The notes under the pieces were generated by a model. The model was not told the origin of the DNA, did no database searches, and saw only the letters and a list, made by a program, of their open reading frames with translations. Of a stretch of 64,000 nt of DNA, positions 13,010-26,221 are shown one piece after another. The stretch comes from Gordionus sp. m RMFG-2023. Its lineage: Eukaryota; Nematomorpha; Gordioida; Chordodea; Parachordodidae. Position 1 is the stretch's first letter. Every line of letters starts with the position of its first letter. Made by a program: the position numbers and the translations under genes. The stretch lies in assembly GCF_954871325.1 (NCBI RefSeq), contig NC_088776.1:43294569-43358568 (forward strand). The letters run 5' to 3'.

Positions 13010-13380
13010 TCTCTCATACGGGATAAAAAAGAATAAGAAAATTTTCAGTGTATATAATTAATTATATGCTTGTTTTATGAAAAAATTATATATTTAAAAA
13101 AAATCAACGATTTAAAACTGGTCCTAATTAGTTTTAAACGATTATTTTTTGTTATACATGAATCGCACTTAAAATCTCTCATTTTAAAAAAGGGATAAAA
13201 TGGCTTAATAAGCCTTCGGCTATACTAGCCCCGGTCTCCCTTGTGATAAAAAAAATAAGTGGAAATTTTCAATATATATAATTAATTATATGCCTTATCT
13301 TTATGAAAAAGAAAGAAAATTTAAAAAAATCAAAAACTTAAAAATGGTCCTAATTTTACATGAATTACACGGCACTAAGA
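13010..13380. repeat. Diverged direct duplication, units about 225 bp apart
   Basis: Two units, about 13011-13180 and 13237-13372, match in order: gataaaaaagaataagaaaa, then ttttcagtgtatataatta, atatgc, atgaaaaa, aaaaaaatcaacgatttaaa and ctggtcctaatt, followed by a tacatgaatcgcac-like block. The spacer carries a small hairpin, agccttcggct (about 13211-13221). Non-coding; origin unknown. Confidence 0.6.
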
Positions 13381-13557
13381 TTTGGAAGGAAATAGCATTT
13401 GAAAAAATGGGCTACAAAATGATTAATATATAACTTTGGCATAAATATTCAATGAGATTCGTTAAACCAAGATAGTTTAATAATTTAACATTGAAGGGTC
13501 ATATCTCAGCATCTAATTGAGCTAGTGTTTTAAAATTTTGATTTATACTGAATTGCA

Positions 13558-13690
13558 CAGGGGCGGACTGGCAAATTATAGGGGTATCATTCTTAAGGGG
13601 GCTTCTTCTCCATACTCCGATTTGCGGGCTTTCGCCTCGCTTTTGCCCGACCTTCGGCCGGGTTGCCTTGGTTTATTCTTTTTAAATATT
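13558..13690. mobile_element. Probable transposon end fragment (CAGGGGCGGACTGG)
   Basis: A sudden G+C-rich patch begins caggggcggactggcaaatt and includes the hairpin cccgaccttcggccggg. CAGGGGCGGAC-type termini are common at hAT-like ends. No matching opposite end is visible. The octamer gaattgca before it recurs as taattgca at 13752-13759, which could be a duplication or chance. The two overlapping open frames here on opposite strands are unlikely to be genes. Confidence 0.4.
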
Positions 13691-13759
13691 TCTTTATTTT
13701 TTTTTATCAAACTTGACCAAAACGATAGATATATAATCATATTATAGTAAAATAATTGC

Positions 13760-16004
13760 ACTTTAATCTTTAATCATACATATTAAATTCTTATATATAT
13801 CACATTTTATTTATAAAGTATTGCAAGTATAGTATCTAAATAAGATTGCTTGGAAGTATTAATTAGAAAGTAAATGATTTATTTTTTTTTTATTTAAAAT
13901 TGCACTTAAAATAATATTTATATTTTGATTATATGTTAATAAATTATACTATATAGTAAAGACGAATGTTTTCTTAAATAAATATATCTTAAATTTGAAT
14001 TTAATCCACTAATGTTGACATAGGTAGATTAATTCTAATTTTTCCTATCTAATACTACTGACAAGCAATCTATTTTTCATTATATTTAATTTACTAAAGA
14101 TTTTCTTACAGCTTACCTCTTATTCAAGTTAGCGTGAATCCGCAGCTATTATTTTTAATATAAGAATGATGTTTGTAACATGACATTAATTCTGTATATT
14201 TATGTGTTTTAATAGCTCAATTCTAAGTAAATAAATTATTACAGATCCTTTCTGCTTCAATTCGTCTCTATCTAGAGTAAAATTAATAAATTAAAATATT
14301 AAAATGGTAAAATCATTTCAAAAATGAATTCCTTTTGAATTACTCCTCTCTATCAACTTAGTTCCGTGGTGGTTAATCAATAAAAGTATTAATATTTACA
14401 ATAACAAACAAATAATATGAAATATTATAATATACATCTTATAATTTGGTTTGGTTCACTAAATGATTCGCGTCCTCCAAGAGTAAAATGAATGACAATT
14501 ACTTATTTTTAAATAATATATTTTTTCGGATAAATTGTATGCAAATCATAACTCTGTTCTAGCTTTATAATGAAATAAATAAGCGGTGCTCGTCAATCAC
14601 CTTTAGGGCTGCACAGATATTAAAATGGTGTATATCTCAGAATTATCATCAGATTATCTATTTCTTATGCATAAAAATCTTGGAATGTCGATATGACATT
14701 AATACTTATTAGAAAACAAAACTATTATAGATAAGTAATAATTGGTCGATGCAAAATTTTTAATATTGAAACAGCAAAATATTTCCCAAATCACCGGATA
14801 TTTCCATTTTTATTTTAAAGTTTTATTAACATCATGATGATTTTTTAGAAATAAACTGCCAATCTTACCTTTAATCACCTTATTTTCGGATAATTTAATT
14901 CTACCAAATAAATATATTCCTTCCAGATATCAATCAATTCTGAAAAGCAAATTCTTAAAAAGAGATATTAAAAATACGATAATCAATTTTATTTTTTACC
15001 GCTTTTAGTTAAGGTACATTTATAAAATATTTAATATAAAAAAACTGTTCAATATTTATAATATTAATATATAAAAACAAAAATGATACTTAATTTTATT
15101 TGAGAAGACTCGAGAGATCTAATTTATAAGATTAATTAGATTAATAGTTAATACAATGGTAAATTTAATGGAGTAATATAGGAAAAACTATTAATTGTTT
15201 TTGAATTTTTTATTTTTATCAGTGAAATAATTATAACAAGTAGTAATAGTAATTATAACTAAGAGATAAAATATTAAATCTGAAAATGAAAACTATATTT
15301 AATTATTAAGAATCTTCTTTTCTTCGTTCTATCATAAAATAAAATTTTCTTTATCATTTTTTTAAAATGAAATGGTGGCTAGGGAAAATTTTGAATTTTT
15401 TTAAAAAAAATATTTCAAACTATTTTTTTTAGTATACTTTTTATGCCCCTTAAAAATTTCTCAGGGGACTAAAAAATTTTAAAACATTAAAAAGGCGGGA
15501 AATTACAACCGGGTATACCATTTTGTAAGATTCAGCTGAGAACAACAAGTTAAACGCGGGAATGCTAATTACACATTCTTGCTAGAATTGGAAGCAATAA
15601 TAATTTAATATTGAACAAAAATCCATTTTTTTTCATCTTCAAAAAAGATTATCAGGAAAGGAAAGAGTTCGTATTTAGGGCAAAATGTATAAAATAATTT
15701 CAAACCATTTTTTTTATTTAACGAGAAAGATAGGATCAAAATATAAAAAAATTAGTGTCGGGCTTAAGATTTAAAAAAATTGGACGACAGGGCCGACTAT
15801 TAAAAAATATATTTAACTATCAATTCATTTTAAAAATCATATAATGAAATTCTTAATATTCATTTAGGGCTCATATTATCAATTTTCTCTTGAAAGAATT
15901 TGAAAAAATACATTCATAATTTATCAAAAATAACAAGATTATTATTTTCCAATAGCCTGACCTAAAATTTTGACCTCTGCAGGTCCCTGATATGTATATT
16001 GTTC
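13760..16004. other. AT-rich non-coding stretch with faint repeat debris
   Basis: No gene. A possible degraded element lies around 15360-15540 (cccttaaaaatttctcagggg resembles a block in the MITE at 53497). A lone end similar to the CAGAGACCTGCAGG family, acctctgcaggtccctg, ends near 15990. Confidence 0.45.
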
Positions 16005-17190
16005 AAAATGTCGTGTAATTTTTAGAATATATATTTAGTGTTCAAATTTTTTTAAATTTCTTATTTAAAAAAAAGAGTTCGGAACTAGAAGCCTCGCAAA
16101 TGGGCTAAATCTTAGGGCCGGAACATACGCATCTTATTTAAAAAAAATTAAACACTAATGAATATAATGCATTGTGTTTTAAAAAATGATGTGGTTATCG
16201 GGCGATTTCAAATTGATGTCACCTGAGCCTCTAAAAACCGGTAACAATTCGTTCCACTTAATATTTAAGCATAAAAGAACTGTTACGACTCCCGAAATGA
16301 AAAAAAATTATAATTATGATGAGGCTAATATTAAATACTTATAAAAATATACAAATTTTAATTTACATAATTAATGACAAAATTTTACAACTTATTTAAA
16401 AAGAGATTTAATTATTTGCTGATAAAAAATCATACTTTTTTACTTTTTTGCCTTACAAAATATATACGACCTATTTTTTTGAAAAAAAATAAATAGTAAA
16501 TTATCCAAAGATTATGCGCGCATCTGTAAAGGTAGATTGAATTCGATTAATAATCATTTTTCCAATACAATTTTTTAAAATTTATAAATTATTAGTTATG
16601 CACGATAAAATAATAAATGAAGCCAATTTCGAATATATGCATTTTAAAGGTAATTGAAAATTTCAACGAGATTTTTTGGCCTGGACCGTAAAACAATTTT
16701 GTACAAGTTGTCCAACCTGGTCTTTTATGAAGGAAAAAGATAATTCGAAGCTTAACAAATATTTGCTAATTTTAAACTCAAGCATAAATATTTCTCATAA
16801 GTTGTCCAACAGTTAGGTCCAAAACTATTCACGTCGGTCCGTGGAACTCTAATATCTTTTAAGTTTTATTAAGGTATTTTTATTTGAAGCAAAGAGTTTT
16901 AAAAAAATGGAGTTTTTTAGAAAGCCTAATATATCAATTTGAAAAAACAAAATAAGACGCTATGTTAACCAGTACCTTTTTATAATTATAATATAAGTTT
17001 AGAAGCCAGGAAGCGGAAATTGGATATAAGAACAGGAACAAAAACCCATATTAAAATTTTCAGGAACCAGCTCCATTATATTGTTCAAAATGTTTCATTT
17101 TAGAGGGTTTATTCATCGTTTAAATTTTTCCATTATTTCAACATGAGTTTGGAACCGAAGCCTGAACCTTGTTAAATCCAAAAACTGGAT
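16005..17190. repeat. Diverged direct repeat pair of unknown element
   Basis: The block at about 16005-16135 recurs at about 17075-17185. Shared landmarks in order are atattgttcaaaatgt, a tttagag/tttagaat block, gttcaaattttt or gtttaaattttt, and a gagttcggaactagaagcct or gagtttggaaccgaagcct block. The copies are heavily diverged and have no clear ends. The intervening DNA has patches such as gttgtccaacctgg (about 16705) repeated as gttgtccaacagtt (about 16800). Confidence 0.5.
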
Positions 17191-18211
17191 CTAAAACTTT
17201 TAGGGAATTTAATCGATTAAAAATATTTATTTAGACCCGGAACCCTTTTAAGTCTAAGTTCTAAATGATTATAGTCCAAAACTCAAGGAAATTGCCGTTA
17301 CAACATATTTATTTAAATTTATATTCGTCTATTTATAATCGTATGACCAGGTTTGACAGGTTATTACTAAAAAGTAAATTTTATTAAAATACCAATCTAA
17401 ACCCTAAGTCATATCGCTCAAACCTTATCTTTAACCCATATCTCTCTAACCTTTAATCATGCTCCTTACTTCAGATACTTGTTTAATTTTAAATATATTT
17501 CACCTAATTAAAAATAATTTTTACAGTTGAAAATTCCTTGAGTTGAGCAATTATCGTTCCAAATGATGGTTATAATATAATGATAATCAATATCAAATAA
17601 TATAAATAATCAAAATATATTACATAATTTGGTCTCCCTAAAAAAATAATACTATTGTCTTTATAAAAGAATATCGCTTATGAAATAACAAAAATCACAT
17701 GACAAAAAAAAATTGAAAATTCATAAAAAGTTAACACCGTAATATTAGAATGATTTTGAATTAAAACGATATTTTTTATTATAATATATTTATTAATTCA
17801 TCAATGTGAGTTTGGTATTATCGCGTAGATGCTAAGATGTATAAAATTAGTTCACGAAGGAACAAATTTTGAAAAATTGGGCAATTGTTCAGATCTAATA
17901 TATATTTTTAATATATAATATAGTATTATAATGATTTCGACCATTTTCTTAATTTTAAAATTTGTTTGCGATAAAATAAATGATATTATAATTTTTTTTA
18001 AATCAAATTTTATGGGTCATGGTAATAATAAATGAGCAAAAAATTTGCGATAATGTTGTATTACGAATCAAATATTTAAAAATTTATATTTTTAAGCGTT
18101 ATTCGAAATGGTCAATACTCTTTTTATTTCAAAAACTTTGATAATATAAAAAAAAATTTCAAAAAATATGCAAATTAAATAAGAAGCGCCTGTAATAATG
18201 ATTAAGCTATT

Positions 18212-18569
18212 TATAAATTTGCAAAGTATATGACATATTTTCTTTAAAATAAAATTCGGTTTGGGTTGGGTTGGGTTGAGCCTAAATTTTTAAAATAAAA
18301 TTGTTATATTTTAAAATTTTTGCAAAAAAAAACGCGTCAATATTTTATTGGTTTGTAAAATGATCAAAAACTAGATTATGCTCAGTGTAAAAATATAAAA
18401 CCATTTTGAAATTGATTTAATTCGGGCCGGGAGGACAAAAAATTTTTATATCGAGTCGGGCTGGACAAATATAACAATTACTCAGAATCGGGCCGGAAAG
18501 ACAAATTCTTAAAAATATATTTCGGGCCGGGCCGAGTTTAAAAACTAGGCCCGATACAGGTCAATAGTA
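18212..18569. mobile_element. Decayed GC-island MITE, family of 10631
   Basis: The right end (aaactaggcccgatacaggtcaatagta) is a degraded version of the aaattaggcccaatgcagattacta terminus at 11010. The left end tataaatttgcaaagtata fits a degraded tagagatctgcaaagtta. Internal blocks of gggttgggttgggttg and gggccgggccg match the family pattern. No target duplication is preserved and the boundaries are approximate. Confidence 0.55.
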
Positions 18570-18679
18570 TATATCATTGTCGTAGGCAAAGAACATGGGC
18601 GGAAAATATCCCCCTTGGTAAATTTGCACATTAAAATATAATTTGAACAAATATAAATAAACCCTTCGCCCCCCCCCCC

Positions 18680-20593
18680 TCGATTTATTATTTAATTCGA
18701 TTCTAAATTTAAAAAACACCAAATAAACTTTTCTTAAGTGATCGTAAATTTTAAACGTTAGTGGGAAAACATTAAAACTGGAAATATTTAATTAATTAAG
18801 ATTCCCCCTATATAAATAGACCAATGAAAACACGAATTTATTTGAGTAATGATCACGAATAACAACGATGTTTCACTTGATATATATAATATAAGGTAAA
18901 AGGGACGAAAAATTGCAAAGTTATAATTTAAATGTTTAAGTTAAAAATTGCTATAGTAATTGATAATTAAATATATTTATACTATTCTGAATAAACTCCT
19001 AACCTTTACTCGATAATATGACCTAAAGATGTCAAATTCCATGCCCAGCCCGGATTTTTAAAATTTCCATTTAAAAAAATTTTGACTAAATTATGAGAAT
19101 TGTTTAAAGGAATTTTGAAAATATGGAAAACAAATTTAAAAAAATGTTTCCCAGTTTAGGCTGCGTTGCTTAATATGACTAGGACTCTTTTTTTAGTCAA
19201 AAAAACACTTTCAATATTTTTTTTAACATTTAGAAAATTTTTATCCTACTTTAGGAAAAATGAAAGTGATTTGTGGTAGTGTCCATCCTACGGTAAAAAA
19301 AATTAAATAAAAAATAATTTATTAATTTCTTTATATAATGAAAGAAGCTATAAATGCAAATTAAATTATGACGTTTATGCCTAATAGTAATAATTAATTA
19401 TTTTGGATATAATTTAAAAATAAGTATCCTGATCATATTCATCAGGTTTGGCTTTGGATATGAATAATCAAAATCATACAATTTGAATTATTTTAGCTAG
19501 AAATTATTATTATATAATATTATATAGATTTCAATTTTTGAACGGATATAAAAGATGAAAAATGTTATAATTATTTATAATATTTTTAATAAAAATTATC
19601 TTTCTCTTATCAAAAATATTTGAAAACAACTTAAATTTTTTTGAAAAAAAATATGGTTCTCCCATTATTTTATATAAAATCTACAATACCGATTAAATCT
19701 TAAAAGGATAAGCCAATCTCAAAGTCAAACCCGAAAATATCATTTTTTTTAAAGTGTAAAGAAACCATTTATACTTAATTCCAGACCCCTTTAACCCTAC
19801 TCTGAAAGGTAAAACCCCCTTAGACAATAACGTTGAGACACCCCTACTTAAATATATAATAATTCAATTATAAAATGGATTACACTGACTATGTATGTTG
19901 ACTATCTTGTTATTTCTCTTAAATTTCGATGGCAACTGTATCGTACTACCTATGTTAGAGAACAATGTCTAACAAGCATATTTAGGACTGGCGTAGTTAA
20001 TTAGCAGCTTAATCAAACGAAATTGGAGGATTTAAAAATATAGCACCCGACTTTCGAATAAAAAAATTCTCAAGTCGAAGTGAGTTTAAGCACAACCAGG
20101 CTGATCAACAGCACTATTTGATACATTCATTAATCAGATTGTTTTTTTGTAAAAGGTGGGTTCCAATTTTTCCAGAAAAGGCGAGCTAAAAATGATGATG
20201 GGTTAATTGATGAAGCCAGGCAAAATAATAAATCTCTATTATTTTTTTTAAATGTGTCTTTTAAATTATTTGATAGATATGAAAAAACTGATTCAATATA
20301 TCCTTTTTTTTGTCTTTATAAAAAATGAGAAAAAAAAGATTAAGATATCCAGATTAAACTAAGTTAAATTCCACACCACTATAATTTATTGTTATGTATA
20401 GGAAGAAAAACAATGATTTTTTAAAAAAAAATTATTAATATCCTGAAGGGAATTCCTTATATCCAATTTTTATTTATTAATATATCAAAAAAAACTTCCT
20501 ATAATATTTGTTGGATTGTATATCTATAAAATCCAACTCAATATAACCTGCCTAATTGCTTTAAAATCGAAAAATCACCATTAATATATTTCT
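18680..20593. other. AT-rich non-coding stretch, no gene seen
   Basis: No recognisable coding sequence. A small GC-island fragment (catgcccagcccgg, about 19042) may be more MITE debris. A C-rich patch near 19780-19850 is unclassified. Confidence 0.5.
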
Positions 20594-20738
20594 CAGAGAC
20601 CTGCAAGTCAGTCCAGTTTTTTTATATTGACTTGGCTAATTAGTTAAATATTCGATCATTTTTTAACATCCTTCCGATTACAACAATTTAATTTTTAAGA
20701 CCCCGACGGAGGTTTCAAACCGGGCCTGCACGTCCCTG
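20594..20738. mobile_element. Short MITE, CAGAGACCTGCA-end family (B1)
   Basis: A 145-bp element with inverted ends cagagacctgcaag and gggcctgcacgtccctg. It is the shortest member of the family also found at 31799, 43140 and 48170. No matching flanking octamers remain. Non-coding. Confidence 0.65.
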
Positions 20739-21358
20739 AAAGCGGATAAAACTACTCATTATTAATCAAATTTATTAGAAACCATAATAGATTTAGTGTT
20801 ATTAGCAGAGTTTGGTAAATGGGATCTGATTTTAGTTCTTAAATATCTCAAAAAAATATTTCTTACTTCTTAGATTTAAACCGGTGGCCTAACTCTGTTT
20901 TAATAATGCAATGAAAAAAAGTTTTTGGAAAATTTATAAAACTAAATAAACCCCTCTAAAATGATCCACATATAAAAAATTCAACTTTTATATTATTTGG
21001 AAATTCATAATAAATTCGTTTTACTTTGTTTAAAAAACGGTAGCAGTTTCCAGGTCATTTTTAAAAAAATATATATTATTATACTGTTCCGATTTCTAAA
21101 ACTTACTTTTAGATTGGATTTTATTCTGAGTATACTTTATATTTTTTTTTCCACCGGTAAATATTTGACTTATAAATCTAGTCCTTCATTTTAATCAAAG
21201 CACAAGATAAAAAAGCCAAAGTGATAAAGGAATATATTTTAAAACTCAAGGTTTTATGTAGTTTATTTTTTTCCTTTTCTGATAAATAAATAAAAATTTT
21301 AAAAGTCAAATTCGATAAAATTCTCTAAGTAATATTACTGGCAAAAACAATGGTTTTC

Positions 21359-21555
21359 TAGTTTTTTAATTTGATTGCGTCGATTTTTAAAAATGGCCCG
21401 AAGCTTTAGCCAAAATATTATTATGTAAGCCTCGAGATTTGGCAAATAGATGTACAAACTTTTCTACCATCTATGAGCAAAATCTCCATGCTTACATAAT
21501 TTTATTTTGGTTATAATTCTTAAATCGGCCCGAATCGAGCTTTTTAATAACACTA
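21359..21555. mobile_element. Foldback MITE (TAGTGTTGTTAAA-end family), copy 3
   Basis: The ends tagttttttaatttgattgc and gagctttttaataacacta are diverged inverted copies. The inner arms carry ttagccaaaatattattatg, then taagcctcgagatttgg mirrored by aaatctccatgcttacataa. The flanking octamers do not match convincingly, so the copy is probably old. Confidence 0.65.
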
Positions 21556-21563
21556 GTTCTCCC

Positions 21564-23257
21564 TCTAAGTAATTCGTGTAAAAATGTTACATCTAATTTT
21601 GACGCGATATTGATAATTTTATTTATTTCAAAAAATATCATAAAATTATGATTTATGAATTATGATATATTCTTTATATAGCTTATGAAATTTATATAAG
21701 GAGCTTAATTCTTTCTTTAGTAAAAAAAATAACTCAAGATATGAAGAGGGGGTTCAAATTCAAAATATGTAAAAAAAACATATTTGGAAGAAAAATTAAG
21801 CTAAAATAGCTAAAAAGTATTTATCTATAAATGAAATAACTCATAATTTTTTTATAATTTCACATATTTTTTTAAAAAAAATTATCTATACTTTATCGAT
21901 TACAATAAAATCATATTTTGAGAATATACTTTGTGTTTTTCTTACTTATTGCGATTACTCTTTTCTCTGAGTATTATAACATCTTTAAAATTTCTAAACT
22001 TTTTATACATAATACTTAATTTTTAGCTCCTATCTTTTGATCAAAAATAAAAACAAAAATATGGGGAAAAATTTTATAATACACTATAATATAAATTTTA
22101 ATTTTATAAAATTAATAAATTTAAAAACTATAATTTAAAAAAGTTATATAAAAACATATGTTAATTTTTAAAATTTATAATAACGAAGTAAGGAAAAAAA
22201 ACAATAATGATAATTTTACATGATTAGAAAAATGGGGCCTTTTGCAATAAAAAAATTGCATATTATATAATAGATAACTACAATAGCCCGTAATAGAAAG
22301 AATTTTAACCTCAAATATTCATTTATTTATAATGTATTTATCATCTAATTATAAAATTTTATTTTTTAGATTAAAAAATAATGGTAATAATTATTTTATT
22401 TTAAAATTTCTATCAATAATTTATGTTCTTCAATTGAATTTTTTTTAATTTAAACCCTTTTCTAACATAATTATAAATAAATTATCCAAAGAATTGTTAG
22501 TTAGCTCATCTGTGGCAAATATTTGAGAATTTTTTTCTTTCAATTAATGAAGATAGGAAAGAAATTGATAAGTTTTTGAATACATACAAATTAAAATTTA
22601 GAAAATTTAGTCATAATCATGATTTTTTTAAAAAATTTATCTAAATATTTCAAATAAAATCCTTAAAAAATCAAAAAGATATGGAAATTAGGATTACAGT
22701 AAAACCTATAGAATTTTGCTTCTTTAAAATTTAAAGAATTTTTTAATAATTATGCCCTAGTTCAATATCTATATAAAATATCATTTATCTTAATCCTAAT
22801 AAAATGGGCATGTGATTAATTTGTGAAAAATTTTGGTTCCCATCCATCAGATGTTCAAATTAGGAGTTTTAGTTCTTACAATAATATTGTATTTGTGGCA
22901 TAACGCTTTTATTAAAAGCTAAAAAGGCGTTTTGATTTTAAATATTTTAGTGATAAAATAATTTTTAAAAAAATAAAATAAAATAAAAAAAATTAGTTAT
23001 GCTTCATTTATAACAAAAATATTATATCTATAGATGATTTTCAATTAAAAAAAATATCATTTTTTTATCATTGAAACAAAAATCAATAAATAAATTTTTT
23101 TGATCCAATAAATCATTTGGACACTAAAATTACTACGTTCAAAATCTATAACTAAATATTTTAATCCTTAAAAAGAGGAAAATTTTATTTCTATAAAATA
23201 TATAAATAATTAAGCGATTAACAACAAAATTTCGAGCATATACTCGGATAGTTATCG
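21564..23257. other. AT-rich non-coding stretch, no gene seen
   Basis: Very AT-rich, with many A and T runs. No supported gene, RNA or transposon end. Confidence 0.6.
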
Positions 23258-23265
23258 CTCAAAAC

Positions 23266-23458
23266 TAGTGTTGTTAAATAGCTCGTTTTGAACTAATTTT
23301 TTCAAACGCCTAACTCAATATTTTAGCCAGAAAAATATTGCCTAAGCCTCGAGATTTCGATAATATATGTCTAGACCTTTGTTGCTTCTATGAGCAAAAT
23401 CTTCAGGCTTGCTTAATATTTTTCTGGATGAAATATTGAGTTAGCCGTTTCAACACTA
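23266..23458. mobile_element. Foldback MITE (TAGTGTTGTTAAA-end family), copy 4
   Basis: The 193-bp copy with the best-preserved left end, tagtgttgttaaatagctcg; the right end is shortened to gccgtttcaacacta. The flanks ctcaaaac (23258-23265) and cttaaaac (23459-23466) agree at 7 of 8 positions. The inner arms pair over gcctaactcaatattttagccagaaaa and the mirror ttctggatgaaatattgagttagc. This copy defines the family boundaries best. Non-coding. Confidence 0.82.
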
Positions 23459-23466
23459 CTTAAAAC

Positions 23467-25729
23467 TTTTAAAATTATCATTATCCAATTAACAACCATT
23501 CTCAATACAATGCCTATTAAAAAGGAAATATAAATCGAATTATTCATATTCAATTATTTTGAACGAATATAGTAAACACAAATCGAATAAGAATAATACA
23601 TTTTACTATTCGTTCGCATGGATAGAATAGTCAATTATTTGATTTTTCAAAAGAATCGAAAAATATTCAAGGTTGCGATAAATGGTTCAATTCTGATGTC
23701 TTGTTAAATTCTCCAACCAGTATGCCACGTGAAAGTTAAAAGAGGCCTTGGGGTTATGATTATCGGTTAATTCTTCATATATATTAAGTTGACAATGACA
23801 ATCCAGTCATGAAACCGATATCATTTCCTTTTGTTCAGCATAAATAATACGAATAGGATTAAATATTTCCTTGAAAATCTAGCATCTATTAGTAATACAT
23901 GGTGAAAATATTCTCAAAAACTTACAATTCAGCTGCCAAAGGAAACCAAATTAATTATAAATTTTATTGAAGGAGGAGGTGGGGGGTGGGAGATTAAATA
24001 TGGATTATATGTTTTATTAGCGAGTCTCCTTTAGAAGTCTTGGTAATAGATTCGTGATATAACACGACCTTTAAGGCCCATAAAAATATCAATTTCTAAG
24101 TTATCAAATAAGGGGGAAAAAGGAATGAATATAATTATTATTCTAAAAACAAATTTTATTGACAATAAAATAGCTAGTGGTGTAATTATAATACATAAAT
24201 TCAAAATTAGTATATAATACAGACATACAATTATTATAAGTTTGGCACAAATTGATAGCTTAATACATTTTAAAAAATTATATCGCATTTTAAGTTTAAA
24301 ACTGACTCATTAATTTTTGGTCAATATTTTTTTTGTTTAAATTGAGAATTTGTGTTAAATTATTAAAACATATGTATTGTAATAATAACAAAAATTTTAA
24401 GTAGTTAAGTTATTATTTCTTAGTTAACTTTTTTAATTACTAAAAATTAAACAATAAAATTTCGGCATGAATAAATTTTTTTAAAAAAAATTATTAAAAT
24501 ATATTATATTGAATGTAAGAGCCAATTTGAAACAGTATGGTTTCTTTCTTAAAAAAATTTATCTCTATATATGACCTTAAATATTTTAATTTTTTTAAAA
24601 AAAATAACAATTTAAGCAAATGAATTGATGCTAATGCTAATTCTTGATTCGAAACTTTTTAAAATTAATTAATAATTTTTTTAAAAAAATTAGACAAATT
24701 TCAAATTTTCAGCCTCGGTATTCGGAATAATAAATTAAATGCCATTTAAAATGGAATCTTTAAAAAAATAATAAATTAAAACTAAAACAGTTATAACCTT
24801 AGAACATTATTTTTTGCGAAAAGTAACGAAATCGTGAGAGGTTCATAACAGAGAATTTCGATCAAATGGATAACATGATTAGTTAAAGAATTAGGAGATA
24901 ATAAATTGTAGAAACCAGTTATCAGCTAAGAATACCAGTTCTGTCCTAAAGTAAAACCTCATAAAACAAATCAAGATTATTTTAAATATTATTCTACAAA
25001 ATAATATTACTTTTTTTAATCAATATGGCCCTACCTAACACGACTAATCTAAAAATTTACCAATGAAACGTAAATAAATAGCTAAGCTGATTTAAAAAAC
25101 ATAAAACAAATTTTCATATTGATTATAAACATATATTTTTTTATCAATTTTTTATATATATTTTAAATATTTGAGAAAAAAAAAATTTTAATATTTGAGG
25201 AAAAAAAAATATGTATATAAATATTTCGTGACAAATTTTAAATTTTTTTGCCTTTTATTTCAAAATTTGTTCGCAATTTTTTTTTTCACAAGCTATTATA
25301 GTAAACAATTTGCAGTAAAGTAATAGACGATATTAGCTAAACTAAAATATATTAATGTAGAAGTAATTATTAATGATTTATCTCTCCCCTTTCAAACATA
25401 GGATAAAATGTGATTTCGAAAAAGGATCAAACTTATAAATGCCACTTATTATATGATCAGAGCAAGGTCCATAAATAAAGTTTTTTTAGTTTTAAATTAA
25501 TAAATAACGTTTACTTTCTTTTTCTTCTCAATTTATTTAAAATTTATGTCGTGATTGATTATTGGCGTCTTTAGAAGAAAAAATAAATAAACGAGTTAAA
25601 TAAACCATTTTTATTAGAAATTCATATTTTCTTTTACTAAGCCATTTTTAATTAGCTTTTATTTTATTTAGTAAATTTTTATCAGAAAGAAAAGAAAGAC
25701 CTTATACTACCTATAAATCTATATTTTAC
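23467..25729. other. AT-rich non-coding stretch, no gene seen
   Basis: The 85-codon hydrophobic frame on the minus strand at 24031-24288 is rich in isoleucine and leucine, as random AT-rich DNA would give. It has no recognisable domain, and I do not call it a gene. A G-rich patch (gaggaggtggggggtggg) lies near 23970. Confidence 0.5.
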
Positions 25730-25739
25730 TTGTCAATTG

Positions 25740-26011
25740 TAGTTCTTAATATTACTGGAAAGGGGGTAGAGCATCAACGGTCCGGGTTTCTAGGTGTGAA
25801 CCGAATTGAGCCTCTTTTATCTCTAGAATCGATTATATGGCTCGACTCTAGAATCGGTTATATGGCTCGATTTTGTTGTTGCGGTCTTCGGTTAGGTCTT
25901 AAAAATAAACAATTCCCTGAATATCAGTTATTTGCAAACGCTTATCTCCCAAAGCAAGTGGCTGAATATCAGTTATTTGCAAACGCTTATCTCCCAAAGC
26001 AAGTGGCTTAG
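25740..26011 (+). repeat. Unidentified element fragment with two tandem duplications
   Basis: This patch is less AT-rich than its surroundings. A 25-bp unit beginning tctagaatcg is repeated twice (25822-25846 and 25847-25871, two mismatches). A 45-bp unit is repeated exactly (25919-25963 and 25964-26008). A 93-codon open frame from a TTG codon at 25730 reads through both, so its C-terminus has the 15-residue unit EYQLFANAYLPKQVA twice in a row. The 45-bp length (15 codons) keeps the frame. There is no ATG start and no recognised domain, so I do not call a gene. The exact identity implies that the second duplication is recent. Confidence 0.6.
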
Positions 26012-26221
26012 CAACGAAGAGATTTATTATCTATCATACGTTATTTCAATCTTATATTTGTGGAGCTGATTTTATCATTAGAATATAAATATATTTTGTT
26101 GTTATCAGAGGTGTTAGTGTTTTTTTTTATAATTTAGGGGTGCCAAGAAGTTTATTTTTTTTAATTATGGGATGTTCATAAAAGTTATTTTAAAAAATGG
26201 CATATTTTTTGTTATGCAAAC

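Noticed and set aside
13538-13761. Overlapping frames on both strands in a GC-richer patch
   Set aside because: They run through a transposon end fragment and poly-T tract; there is no protein-like pattern beyond that.
24031-24288. 85-codon hydrophobic minus-strand frame, possible small membrane protein
   Set aside because: The amino acids are almost entirely those encoded by AT-rich codons (I, L, F, K, N). There is no domain and no codon signal, and such frames are expected by chance here.
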